DNA from: Ascochyta rabiei
Lineage: Eukaryota; Ascomycota; Dothideomycetes; Pleosporales; Didymellaceae
Assembly (NCBI RefSeq): GCF_004011695.2
Contig: NC_082420.1
Location: forward strand, 744,001 to 808,000
DNA length: 64,000 nt
Reading direction: 5' to 3'
Shown here: positions 44,828 through 55,859 of the stretch, piece by piece
Layout of the letters: every line of letters begins with the position of its first letter
Numbering within the stretch: position 1 is the first letter of the stretch
Translations under genes and position numbers: made by a program
Notes under the pieces: model-generated
Seen by the model: the letters and a program-made list of their open reading frames with translations, nothing else
Told to the model about the DNA's origin: nothing
Databases searched by the model: none

Positions 44828-45787
44828 CTACATGAAGTCGTCCAGGAAGTCTTCGTCCCGATCCTGGTTGCTGGACATGGCAATGTTGTCCTCAGTCATC
44901 ATGTTGTCGTAGGCGTGATCTCGCTGCCAGGCAAGCTCCTTGCGCTCCTTTGCAACGCGTGCTTCCTCCTTGCGCTTTAAAAGGCGTCAGAAGAGGACTC
45001 TTCATATCACAAATGATAAAAAGGCACTGTAGCCTAGAGAGAAGGCCAGAAAAGTGATGGAAGGAGGCACTTACTCTTGCGTCTCGAGCACCTTGATCCT
45101 TCTTCCTCAGCTCACGTAATCGAGCTTCCTTCTCTTCCCGCAGGTCAGGGAACTTCTCAACCTTGGTTTTGTTGAGTCGGTTGACAATGGGGTTCTCACG
45201 CGCTACAACATGTATACGCTTAACCTAGAGGTCGTCAGCACACTAAGCTATTCGATCACGGCGATATAGTCAAGGCAGTTCTACGAAGACAATATCCAGC
45301 AGTCACATACCTTCTTGTTGTCCTTGAATCCGACCTGGCCCACAGCCATGCTCCCATCTTTCTTCAGGTTCGACCACGGTGTATAGATGACCGTGATATT
45401 ATCTTTCTTGTTACCTAACACCAATAAGCGCTGACGCCTCACAACATCTCGACTCTTGCAGTGACCCACCTTCGATACTGTTCGCTTTGGTCAATTGTGC
45501 ACAGTCGATCAACAACGGCTCGCTGATCTTGTCCCAAGTCTCGCCATCTGGAAGTCGAACATAGATATGGGCCGAAGAAAGGTTGTCGACGTGAAACCAA
45601 ACATCCTCCTCCCAGCCATGCTGGATCAGCTCTTCGTCTGTCGAATTGTCAGTGCATGCTGCCCGAGGTGCATTCCTTTCTAGATCCTAGCATTCCACGT
45701 GTGAGAGAGCATACTTTCAACCTTGTCTTTGCCGACGTAGATGAAGGCTGAGGGCGTAACGGTGTTCGAAGAGAAGTAGTACACCAT
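44828..45787 (-). CDS. CCDC25 / Jlp2 homologue (NFACT-R domain)
   Basis: Five exons (45787-45715, 45637-45470, 45414-45311, 45224-45075, 44974-44828) with introns of 77, 55, 86 and 100 bp give 213 aa. The protein is the short NFACT-R (DUF814) type: MVYYFSSN start, ELIQHGWEEDVWFHVDNLSSAHIYVRLP, then an ITVIYTPWSNLKKDGSMAVGQVGF core and VKRIHVVARENPIVNRLNKTK. A charged C-terminal coiled coil follows (EEKEARLRELRKK, KEEARVAKERKELAWQR) and an acidic end EDFLDDFM. Yeast Jlp2 and human CCDC25 share this layout. The NFACT-R domain is associated with RNA or ribosome binding in related proteins; the exact role is not established here. Confidence 0.93.
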
Positions 45788-46356
45788 CGTGGAGGTGCGT
45801 GGCGGGAGCGCGAGTCCAAGAGAGGCAACAGGGCGGGCAATATTACAGGTCAAAAGAGAGAAGGTGAAATTCGAGAGCACGTGCTAGTTAGTGGGGCTAG
45901 CGGGGCATGCCGCTTTATGTGACCGGCGATTGGGAGCGCAAGGACGGATGTTAGCCCAAGTCGTTATTATTGACAATTCCTCTATCCTGTCCATCAACTC
46001 TGCGAACTCGCATCCTCGCATGCACGCATGTACTGCCTGCTCCCTGGTTCTGTTTTCTCTCTAGCGATCGCTTTCCAAACGAGCCATGCCCCATGCCCTC
46101 CACGAGCAGGGCTTGACAACTTCGTACTCTTCTTAAATCATGACCCGAGTACTCTGTAATCCAAATCTCATGTAAACAGAACAGAAGCTCCACATGTGAC
46201 TGGTAAAGTCATGTCGTGTTGTGCACCACTGACCGTAAGCGCCACCCCCTGGATCGTGTGAATATCTTGCGGGCGTAAGGACGTTTGTAAAACCCCCGCG
46301 TCCAGGTTCCTATTTAAAACGTATAGCCGTGGCGATATGCAAAGGTTCGACCAGAC
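45788..46356. other. Intergenic, about 570 bp
   Basis: Promoter side of the CCDC25 homologue, up to the 3' end of the H4-variant gene. No other feature is recognised. Confidence 0.5.
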
Positions 46357-47251
46357 TTAACGGCGGCGCCCAATGAATGCAGGATCGAAACCGTAAAGTT
46401 GACGACCTTGCTGAATCGCAGTCAGTATTGGAATTATCAGGATTTTATGAGAAGAGCCTACGCGGTTCAAGACGAAGATGATGTCCGTCACGCACACTGT
46501 CTTACGACCAGAATGCTCTACGACAGCGACGACTTCCCGCAAGATCTGTATACATCTTAGCTAGAGAGCCAGCTCCGTACAGCTCAGAGGAAAGCTCACG
46601 TCGTGTAGCCGTGACTTCAGAGCCTGTCGAACGTCATCGTAGATGGTTGCTGATATGCGCTTCACTCCGCCACGACGGGCTAATCTCCTGCACAGAAGGT
46701 CAGTGGGATGCCCTGAGGCGTGTTACGAGAGGAAACCGAGAAGACGAAGTGCAGCAAACAAAGCTGAGCGCTTGCACTGTATGCCTGGGAAGCTTCGTCG
46801 TCTCGTAGCTCTCTCTCCACGACGCAGAGCTGGCAAAGTCTGCGCAACACAAGAGCCCTTGAAGACAACTCTTGAAAGCTCTAAAGTCGCCTGAGAGGAC
46901 CACAGTCGGAAAAGATCGTGTAGTGGTAGTCTCTAGTACAATATGATCCGCAGTAAAGATATACCTACCGAATGTCACCCTTAGTCACACCTTGAATGGT
47001 ATCACGTTGCACTTTGCTAAGTTCTGATCAGCATACAAGGCTCACTGGAGAGAGCAAAGAGGTACCAACGCATGTCGCTTTATGCCTTTTCCCTTGCCCA
47101 ACCCTCCCATTCCACCCGCTCCTCTACCGAGGCCGATGCCCAGTTGAGTAGCTCGTGACGCGAACGCCGATGCGACTTGAGAGACTGCTGGAGGGCGAGC
47201 GAATCCCGATCTCGGTGCACCCCCGAACTGCTTCGACCGCTCTTGAACCAT
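46357..47251 (-). CDS. Diverged histone H4 variant with an N-terminal extension
   Basis: Five exons (47251-47070, 47016-46969, 46687-46600, 46545-46462, 46410-46357) give 151 aa; canonical H4 has about 102. A novel tail of about 45 residues from MVQERSKQFGG leads into an H4-like basic patch GGMGGLGKGKGIKRHAKV, where Arg19 of H4 is Ala. The fold follows: DTIQGVTKGDIRRLARRGGVKRIS, then IYDDVRQALKSRLHDILREVVAVVEHSGRKTV, TDIIFVLNRQGRQLYGFDP, and a new end AFIGRRR instead of GFGG. Introns are 53, 281, 54 and 51 bp. A diverged H4 variant (hH4v) is known from Neurospora; this is probably its counterpart. The start is the only ATG in the frame after an upstream in-frame stop. Chromatin incorporation is inferred. 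Confidence 0.88.
46738..46804 (-). other. Possible stem-loop inside the long H4-variant intron
   Basis: Within the 281 bp intron, the arms GAGACGACGAAG and CTTCGTCTTCTC (minus-strand sense) can pair over 12 bp with one mismatch. An inner AGTGCAAGC/GCTGCACT pair is nested inside. The other introns of this gene are about 50 bp. A structured RNA is possible but unproven. Confidence 0.35.
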
Positions 47252-47669
47252 GTCGCGTTGGTGTTGTGGAGTTGCGAATGTTGTTTGGCGCGGCGTAACG
47301 GGAGAGGTGTAGGGAAGCGGGCACGGGCCAGAGATAGTGCCAGACGCGTTTGCTCTGTTTCGCGCGCTGTCAGGTGAACTTAAATATCTACGATAGGATG
47401 CAGGTGGCAAGTGGGACAGTCAGTGTGAAGAGGTGAAGAGATGAAGAGCCGGCCTTTTAAGATACAGATAAAGAGCCAAGCCATCGCAATTTTTCGCTTT
47501 TGCCAGTCCTGTGCATCTGCGACGTTTCGCTGTGGCAGTCAACAGTCAACAAGGCAAATGCCAAACTACCAAAGGAAAACTTTGTTCATTAGGTCTCAAG
47601 CTCCTGGCCTGACTTTCTATCATTAATGCTAGGGTAGTCGTGATGGTATAGATGTGTACGAAAACTCTC
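47252..47669. other. Intergenic, about 420 bp
   Basis: Upstream of the H4-variant ATG and downstream of SVF1. The frame above the H4-variant ATG stays open for about 53 codons without an ATG and looks mildly coding-like, but an in-frame TGA closes it. Nothing else is recognised. Confidence 0.45.
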
Positions 47670-48951
47670 TTACGAGACGAAAGTTGCCTCAGTAAACAGA
47701 ACACCCTCCTCTTCTTTGACCTCATCACCAACCTTCACCCTGATGGTAAGCTTCGGCGCATATTGGTAGATGTACGGCTTTGTGCCAGCCGCAGATGCGA
47801 CAATGGTCTTGATAAAGCCTGGGACCTCAGCCATGACGTCCACTCGGTCGTACTTGTTACCCAAGGCGCCTGTGACCTCTGCGGTGATCTCCTTGCCATC
47901 TTCGGTCTTGCCCACCCAGTGGTAGCTTGCCGATGTCGGCTCAGGCCAGTCATTGTCTGAATCCTGTTTGGTCTCGAGGTGCTTGATTTCGCCGTTGATG
48001 CCGGCGGTGAGCAGCTTGCCGTCTGTAGCGATACCACTAACTCGAACCACGGTCGACCCGTAGGATGGAGGTGTCTTGAACTCCATGAGGATGGCGGAGT
48101 ACGAGGGCGACTGAAAGTTGGCGAAGTTCCATCGCGCGGCTGCCGATTCTTAGTAGATGAACAGAGCGTAAGACGAAGTGCGGACACTTACCAGCGTGGT
48201 GGGGCTTCATTCCTTGCAAGGCGTGGCTGAACATGCCCCTACCGTCAATCTTAATCTCACCTTCCCTGGTGATGACCGAGCCCTCGACACCGCACCTTGG
48301 CCAGAAGTGGTGGTGCATGCTGCCCCAAGGTTCTTTGGGATCCGTACCGTAGTTGCTGGTTCCAGTCTTTCCGCCCTGAAAGCCAGGGGCAGTCCTGGTG
48401 AACTTGACGTTGACCAGACTGCTGTTGTTGACTGCAGCCTTGATTGTGTATGCAGAGCCGTCTTCGTTCAGCTGGATGGAAACACCATCTGCGTGGAAAG
48501 AGTAGTGGCCCTCATCGAAGCCATGGTTTGACAGAGGATCACTAGACCAGAGGAAAGGCTTCTCGTTGTTGGGGTAGAAGAGCTTGGTGTTGAACTGGAC
48601 TGTCGTGCGTGCGCCAAAAATGTTGTTATAGATGACTTGGAAGAATCCGATGTGGCCGGCGTCCGAGAGGAAGTAAAAGGTCTGCGTCTCGACGTTGGTG
48701 TAGTTGAGAGCCTGCCACTTCAGGTTCTCCTTGGCCAGTTCGGTAAAGGCCGGGTCGCCTGCATTCTTTCCAACCGGCTGGATAGCCTCAGGGCCGTAGA
48801 TGGGCTCCTCGGTACCGGCAACCGCGGACAGCCTGCAAAGAAGTGAGCACACATGACACGCGGTATATGCACGTCATACAGCAGTATCGCGCAAGACACG
48901 TGGGAGCTGTGGAGAAGGGTTCACTCACGCTGACTTGGCCCAGCTGAACAT
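47670..48951 (-). CDS. SVF1: SVF1, survival factor 1 (lipocalin-like)
   Basis: Three exons (48951-48929, 48832-48192, 48139-47670) with introns of 96 and 52 bp give 377 aa. Svf1 is a two-lipocalin-domain protein first linked to survival under oxidative stress and, in yeast, to ceramide transfer. Diagnostic blocks are MFSWAK start, [93 protein letters not shown] and TPPSYGST. The C-terminus ends [11 protein letters not shown], as in other Svf1 proteins. The tiny first exon is supported by a clean GTGAGT donor and the conserved start peptide. Confidence 0.95.
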
Positions 48952-49992
48952 TGTACGGGATGAGCGAGGCACTATCCAAAAACACTACGTAAGTGACTGG
49001 TGGAGAAACAGGCCCTGATTGGAAGGGGCAGAAAGACTCTTGAATCGGTTTGTTCAACACGTCGGAATTTTTTGGCTGCAACGAGCAGCACGGCCGGGAG
49101 CAGGTGAGGCGAAGGTGTCTAAAGGAGCGGCCGGGCAACTTGCTTGCACGCACTTAACGAGCAGGCGTGGTGCGGGTGGGCGTCGGTGAGTGTCGGTGTG
49201 TGTATCACAGGAGGCTGTTGAGGGTTGTTGAGGGCTGGCTGGTGGTGTGAACGGACTGTGTCGTGCCAGAGGCGTGGAGGCTTTCGATGCGTCGCGGTGA
49301 GCTAAGGCGGTGATCCGGCCTGGAGCGGCTAGCAAAAAGAGTAATCCGCGCTTTCTGCTTGTGATGTCGCCAATGCCCCTCTGCGCGGCCTATCTCTCTC
49401 TTTTTCTTCTTCTTTTTCTTTTCTTTTCTTTTCTGGTTCTTTTCTTCTCTCTCTCCCTCCCTCCCTCCCCCTCTCTCTCTCTCTCTCTCTCCCTTTCTGC
49501 TCCTGGCGACAGGCAACTGGCTGCTGCACCCGTCGCAGCAATACCGCGGGACTTGCAGATCACGTGCGCCAGCCATTCCACTCCGGTCGTCTCTTTTCCG
49601 GCCATCCGTCACAGGCTGCACGCGATCGTGCAGTAGCGCGGGGCAAAGATAGCTTCTTGGCCGGTGTGCTTCCAGAGCATGACGACGTGCGCTTTGTAAC
49701 CCAGCACCCCCCAAAACGTCGGCTGTTGCTCCTCTCTCACCATCGCAACCCAGAGCGCTGTGTTCCTCCCTCCGTCCGAATCCCCCGCGGACCCCCCCGT
49801 CTGCCCCGGAATCGAGCGAAAGCGGCCGGGTGACGGCGTGAAACTTGCCGATTCCGTCGATCACGTACCTTTTCTCAATGTAAGCTACTGGCCCTAGCAG
49901 AGCTGTGCTTTCGTCATGGCCCACGCCCTACGGCCCACGATGACTGACTGACTGCCCTTGCAGTGATCCTCGACACCACCCGGCATCCCACC
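48952..49992. promoter_or_regulatory. Divergent upstream region of SVF1 and the HAL4-type kinase
   Basis: About 1 kb between two divergent start codons. It contains a 108 bp pyrimidine-rich tract (49391-49498) on the kinase side. The frames here are repeats or shadows. The promoter role is inferred. Confidence 0.5.
49391..49498 (+). repeat. Polypyrimidine (CT/TTC) microsatellite
   Basis: A run of TCTCTC, TTTTCTT and CTCCCTCC units, almost free of purines, lies about 500 bp upstream of the kinase ATG. It includes a (CT) stretch near 49470-49492. It is likely length-polymorphic and sits where a 5' UTR or core promoter could be. Confidence 0.85.
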
Positions 49993-52428
49993 ATGGCGTC
50001 GCCGGCCTCTGAGCAGCTGCAGTCTGTCCGCTTCAGCGATGTCAACCAGGAAATTGAGCCCGAGAGCGCCCTCGAGCATGTCGCCGGCCTCACGGGTGCC
50101 GGCGAGACTGCCTCCGACGAGCCATTGAGCCCGCAGGCCGAGCAGGAGCTGCGCAACTTGTCTTCAACACTGCAGCAGTCCCGCGTGCAGGCGAAGCGCA
50201 TGGAGAACTTCTCCTTCGAGCCAGTCTCCCTGCCCCCCTCACGCGTAAGCAGGCATCATGTGCCGGCGAACATGCAATTGACCTTGCCCAGGCACCTTCT
50301 CCATCACCCGCCTCTCGAACGCCGTCTGGACAGTCCTCCCAACATGGCGCATCCGTCACGCCTTCTACTCTGCAGTCGCCGCCACTGACGCCTGCGGGCA
50401 CGTCTTCCCGTGATGAAAGACCCACCACCGCCGTCGACCACAGGAAGCAACCGAGCGACCCCGCCCTGATGACCCCGCAGATATCGCCTCCACACGAACC
50501 GCCGCCAACGTCAATGGACTCATCTGTCCACCAAGGCGCGGCTGCTCCAAGCTCCCCGCAGCCAGCGCCGCGAACCCGGCCTTCTTCAGTCGTCGAACCG
50601 GACGTAGTACAGCCGCACCCTAGACACGGGCCTTCCTTCACAGTTGGTCCTGCTGGCGATTCGTTGCCGGCTTCGAGAGACCCAAGTCCCTCTGGCTCTG
50701 GTGGAGAGCGGACTCCCGGACATCATTCTCCCGGCACCTCTACCCCCTCATCCATAGGCCGTCCCTTCACGCCTCAAGGTGATCAACACGACCCATACTC
50801 CCGCTCGAAGCGTGTACCCCAACCAAAAACGCTCGATGGTCTTGACGCACGCTTCATCTTTGGTGGTCGCGATGGTCGTAGCCGTCGAAACCAGTCGGCA
50901 TCCTCCTCCACCATTACATTACCCCGGTCTAGGGGCACAGCTTCAGACAAGGAGGATGGGGGCAGTAGCAGAGCAAGCATTTTTGGCGGCAATGGCCGAC
51001 CTGGCAGCCGATACAGCTCCGACACAGAGACTGATTCAAAGCCTAGTAAGCACGGGCACGACTCCATGTCCAACCTAAAGCGATTCTTCAAAATCGGGCA
51101 CAAGCACAAGGACAAGGACAAGGACAAAGAGAAGGAGAAACATAAAAACTCTGCGCCTGTCACCAAGCGCGAGAAGCCTACTAGAACCAGCAAGGCTGGC
51201 GTCATGACACCCCCCGTGACAAACGGGGCATCCAGCGTGCCATTTGCGGACGACCACGGTCTCGAAAGCAAATACGGGAAATTTGGAAAGGTCTTGGGTT
51301 CGGGTGCTGGAGGCTCCGTACGACTGATGAAACGTAGCAGTGACGGTGTAACATTCGCTGTAAAGCAATTTCGTGCCAGACATTCATACGAGTCTGAACG
51401 AGATTACAACAAAAAGGTTACGGCTGAGTTTTGTATCGGATCCACCCTCCACCACGGCAACATCATTGAGACCATGGACCTGGTCAACGAGAAGGGTAAC
51501 TACTACGTCGTGATGGAATACGCGCCATTCGATCTCTTCGCCATTGTCATGACTGGCAAGATGAGCCGTGAAGAAATGACGTGCTGCACCCTTCAAATTC
51601 TGAACGGTGTGAACTACCTGCACAACATGGGTCTGGCTCATCGCGACCTGAAGCTGGATAATGTTGTGGTCAATGAGCACGGCATCATGAAAATCATCGA
51701 CTTTGGAAGTGCCGCGGTGTTCCGGTACCCGTTTGAGAATGACGTTGTCCTAGCAAGTGGTGAGTCCAACTGTCCCCACGTCAGATCCTGACTTCCAGCT
51801 AACCATGCCAGGCATCGTTGGCTCTGACCCCTATTTGGCACCTGAAGTCTATGACCTCTCCAAGTATGATCCACAACCTACGGACATCTGGTCACTGGCC
51901 ATCATCTTCTGCTGCATGACTCTACGCCGTTTCCCATGGAAGGCACCTCGAATCTCGGATAACTCCTACAAGCTCTTCGTCTCTCCGCCCAACGACGGCC
52001 CGAGGTCTATTACTGGTCCTTCCAAATCGTCTGCAGACCTTGAACACGCCGCTGACGACCACCGAGCCGGAACCCAGTCAGCGCCGGCTTCACGGCACCC
52101 TTCTGCTGACGGGCAGCAAGCCAGCGCCAATGCATCCTCGGCCGTAGCGCCTAGCGGCCAAAGCCAGCAACAACCTCATGTAATTAAGGGACCATGGCGA
52201 CTTTTACGCTTGTTACCTAGGGAGAGTAGGCACATCGTCGGCAGGATGCTCGAAGTCGATCCGAAGAAGCGTGCCACCTTGGAAGAAATAATGAACGACA
52301 AGTGGGTTCGGAACAGCCAGGTTTGCGCGCAAGAAGACGGTGGCAAAGTGCTTCGTTGCGACAACCACGATCATACGCTCGAGCCTGGCGCTGGTGCATC
52401 TGCTCCCAATACGCAACAAAAGAAGTGA
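49993..52428 (+). CDS. HAL4/SAT4-type serine/threonine protein kinase
   Basis: Three exons (49993-50244, 50292-51759, 51812-52428) with introns of 47 and 52 bp give 778 aa. The first 400 residues are disordered, Ser/Pro-rich, with a lysine repeat ([15 protein letters not shown]) just before the kinase. The catalytic domain has the Gly loop GSGAGGSV (about 420), Lys in [14 protein letters not shown] (about 533), DFGSA (about 554; the usual G is followed by S-A as in the HAL family) and YLAPEV. The HAL-type insert lies between the lobes' last helices, ending in [31 protein letters not shown]. Yeast Hal4 and Hal5 stabilise plasma-membrane transporters, notably the Trk potassium system. Which HAL paralogue this is remains open. 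Confidence 0.92.
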
Positions 52429-55059
52429 GCTCTAAGCACACAAAACCTTGACTTGCCTCCGACACTGCCGCGATGATTGACGTGGGTACAGTGCTTTGAA
52501 AAGGGTTGACGCTGTTGCGACTACGCAGAGGCGACGGTTTTATTAATCTACGTTTTGCGCCATAACCGCATGAGGAGTTTTCGATATATAGCAGACCGGC
52601 GTTGTTTTACAGTTTGGTGCAAGTTGGTTTTGCCATAGACTGGTGGCTGGCTGGCGTTTCATTGTGGGACGACATGGACCATCCCTACTTCTTGTAATGT
52701 ACTTTGGACTTTGTGCTTGTGGACGAGCTGTTGATAGGAGGAAGAGGGTCAGAGTGCAGGTACCCGATTATCGGCCACAGGGCCTAAAAGACCGAAACAT
52801 TGACACTTGGCAAACCAATAAGTGCACAATGGCAAAACTGGTAGCTCTCGTTTACTCGCTACACCGTAAAAACAGCGAAACCTTAATATCCTCGGTACCA
52901 TGATCTCACGGCGAGATTTCTCCTCGCTGATGCGCTTCTCCCGCACATGGTCGTCTATCCTGACCCCATGCGACATGCCAATCAACGGTTGAAACAATGC
53001 ATGTCTGGCCGAAACATGCGCGAACAGCACGCAGCAGTTGCAGACGAAGACGCGTCAGAAGAAACGCCCTGGTCAACAAAACGTGCTCACGACCTGACCT
53101 CATCCCACGAGAACAGCGCGATCTGCTGGCTCTGTCTTCTATCCCGAAGGACTACTATGGTACCCGGCATAAGCTTCGTGGTCTCGACTGAGCAGATTGC
53201 AAGACATTCCACCTGTTTTGATCTGTAAAACAGTAAGCGTCTGTTGGTCTGCAGCACGAGAACATGTAGAGAGTACAGCCAAGCCGAATTCAATCCCTGC
53301 AAAGAAATCCGTCGAGCATCCTCGCTCACAGGACTTATGCCGGGTACAACATAGGGAAGGCTAACGTGGAGAGTGACAATCTAGTGGTCGTCATTGGGCG
53401 GAGCTACACACGCAAGACATTTACAATGGGGACGTCGCGATTTCGATTGGCTAAAGCAACGGCTTTCGAGCAGAAAAGCGCAGCGAGTAGGCAGATGCAG
53501 AGCTGGACTGGACTTGGATCGCTCGAGAGACGACGACGATTTGGGCATTGGATCGATGGCTTGCGTGATGTTATCCACTTGATGAGAGTGTGCGGGATAG
53601 CAGGAATGGTCACAAGACAAACACAAAAACGCTTATCGGTCCCTCTTCCTTGCTTGCTACTCTACGACCAAGACCTGGGGTCCGGAGCGGACGACCAGAC
53701 GGCTGATAACAGAGGTGCTACGACCTTTATGCATGTATACTGCAGACGTCGCTATCTCGGGCTGAATGGCCACAGGCAACACGCGCAGGGGGGAGGGCTT
53801 GAGACGAGTAGGATGCGTGTGAGCCAGTAGTTCGTTTCAAGTTTGTGAGAGGTGCGGAGTTGACGAGCACGTTTGACACGGCATAGTCCAGTTGCAGACG
53901 GGCGCTGGGATTGAACCTCCGCATGCTCTCACGTGCGCTTGCCGGAGGTTGGGTGCTAGGACTGGGGTGGGTGTATGAGGGTGAGATGTGGCACTGCTGC
54001 CCGCTGTCATAGTGACAGTAACATAGAGTCTGCGAGCCGAACCAAACAAAGACTGGGAGAGATTGTAAAAGACCGAGTCCCCAAACCGGACGCAGAGGTG
54101 CAGTCCGCCAAAATCTTTTCAGGCCCAACAGATCCTGCTGCAGCCTCTGCTCATCCTGTGCATCCAGCATCCCACACGCAGCGAGGGGCCAGGGTGTGAG
54201 GCCGCACAATGCTATCTGTGCGTTTCCCACCCTCACCAATAGGGAATCAGCAACACTGGCGCGGATAAGGCCTGTGAAGATCGCGCCTGGGGCCCATTCG
54301 CACTACCAGCCGCCAGGCGCCCACACCGCGTCCCCGTGTGTACGTCGTCTTGGCTGAGCCAATACATAGACGCACGTTTTCCCACCAGTGCATCACAAAT
54401 TCTTGAAGCCTGCTACCTCTTTACCATACTTTGACTACCGCTTCCCACATATTTGCTTATTGAATTCCGGAAGACGTTACTCCTTTAATGCCAATTTGTT
54501 CCCATTTCGTTACCCTTTAGTGCCCAAGGCCGGATCCTGAGCGAGATTTCGTACATGTAATTTGTTTTTAAAGCTAAAAATGGGTCGCCAACTTCCTCCC
54601 TCGCATTTGAAAGTCGCGCCTGGTCCGCACGCATTCCCGCAACGATATTCTCTCGGAGACACGGTCATTGTAAATCAACTCTCAGGCTTCGAGAAGGCGA
54701 TTCCTGCGATTCCTGCGATTCCTTCGCTGCCCGGTTTTAGAACAAGTGCTGGTAGGTCGATTCTTAGCTTTTGGTGGTGGTTGGAGCTGTCGTGTGACTT
54801 TGGATCGACATGATGTCAACAACCAACCTTCTGAGCAACACCACAAGACCAACCGCTGATGATTGTTTGTGCAGCGTTCCTCACATCTCTGAGTGCCAAC
54901 TTGAGAATCGACCCAGATCTGCCTTCGCCATTGGGCACCCCAACGACCTTCCGCGCTGGCAGCTACCAATTCCACAACTCGCATCTGCACCTACCCACCC
55001 CCTTATCCTACTCGACACTACCCGCTCCAGCATATCCGTCACCCCTCGAAGCCGAAGTC
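52429..55059. other. Intergenic, about 2.6 kb
   Basis: The largest gene-free stretch in the window. Overlapping frames up to 170 codons occur (for example 53727-54239 minus) but none shows a motif, splice pattern or protein-like composition I trust. A 9 bp GATTCCTGC unit repeats near 54700-54724. No transposon or RNA gene is recognised. Confidence 0.45.
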
Positions 55060-55859
55060 ATGCCTCCCAGCGAAGCATCTGCCCCCGTGCAGCCGCCTAC
55101 CAACGAGCTCCCCCAGCTTTCCACGTACACCGCCGAGTCCGAAGATGACCGTATCGATGGCCTGAACTTGATTGCCGACTCCGTAGCCCAGCAGCGTCAG
55201 GTCGCGAGCAAGATGATGATCTTCCACCCCATCAACCTCGCTGCGCTAGGTCTTATCATGGCCATCGTTGCGCAGTACATGCTTCGCAAGTATGGTGACT
55301 ACTTTGTCTTCTCCACGACAGCTGGTGGTCTTACCATGGCATTCCTCATTGGCGTGCGATGGCTCACTGGCGGATACATTGGCCTTGCTGAGGATATTGG
55401 TACGGAGTGGCTTGGCGACGACCGGGTGATCGTTGCAAAGTGGGGAGAGGACATTATCGGGGCTCTTGTGCTTGGGTGGGCAGACAGTGACGCAGCAAAG
55501 AAGCGCGGCCGAAGACGGAGGGGCAAGGCTCTCATCCGTGGGTGGACCGTGAAGTTGAAGTACAGAGGCAAGGGTGTTGGAGAGGGCTTGCTGGAAGAGG
55601 CTGTCAAGGTCGCTGGAGAGAAAGGCGCAGATGGTATCTTGTTTGCCGGAGACCATGCCAGTAAGCACAGCCATATGGTCTGCACCTTCACGTTTGTGTA
55701 CTGACGAGACTCTTAGACTCCAAACGTATCCTTCCAGCCATCTACAACGGCTTCCTCGACAAGCAAGAGGCAAAGGCCGAAAAGGCACTTCGCAAGGTGG
55801 CAGACGACAAGGGCAACTTCAGACAGCGCCAGTCATCGCCAACCTGGGGCAGCAGATGA
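55060..55859 (+). CDS. Membrane-associated GNAT-type acetyltransferase-like protein
   Basis: Two exons, 55060-55660 and 55717-55859, around a 56 bp intron (GTAAGC..TTAG) give 247 aa. The N-terminus MPPSEASAPVQPP is hydrophilic. Two hydrophobic segments follow (NLAALGLIMAIVAQYML and FVFSTTAGGLTMAFLIGV, about residues 55-105), then a GNAT-like C-terminal part with IIGALVLGWAD, a basic loop KKRGRRRRGK, and WTVKLKYRGKGVGEGLLEEAV, which resembles the acetyl-CoA-binding R/Q-x-x-G-x-G/A motif. An in-frame ATG at 54859 would add 67 residues that look like translated UTR, so it was not chosen. The substrate is unknown. The family resemblance is moderate, mostly the RGKGVGEGLL motif. Confidence 0.75.

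Noticed and set aside
49205..49924. Minus-strand frame with a Lys/Glu/Arg run
   Set aside because: It is the translated polypyrimidine tract; no start or homology support.
53727..54239. 170-codon minus-strand frame in the large gap
   Set aside because: No recognisable domain, biased composition and competing frames on the other strand.
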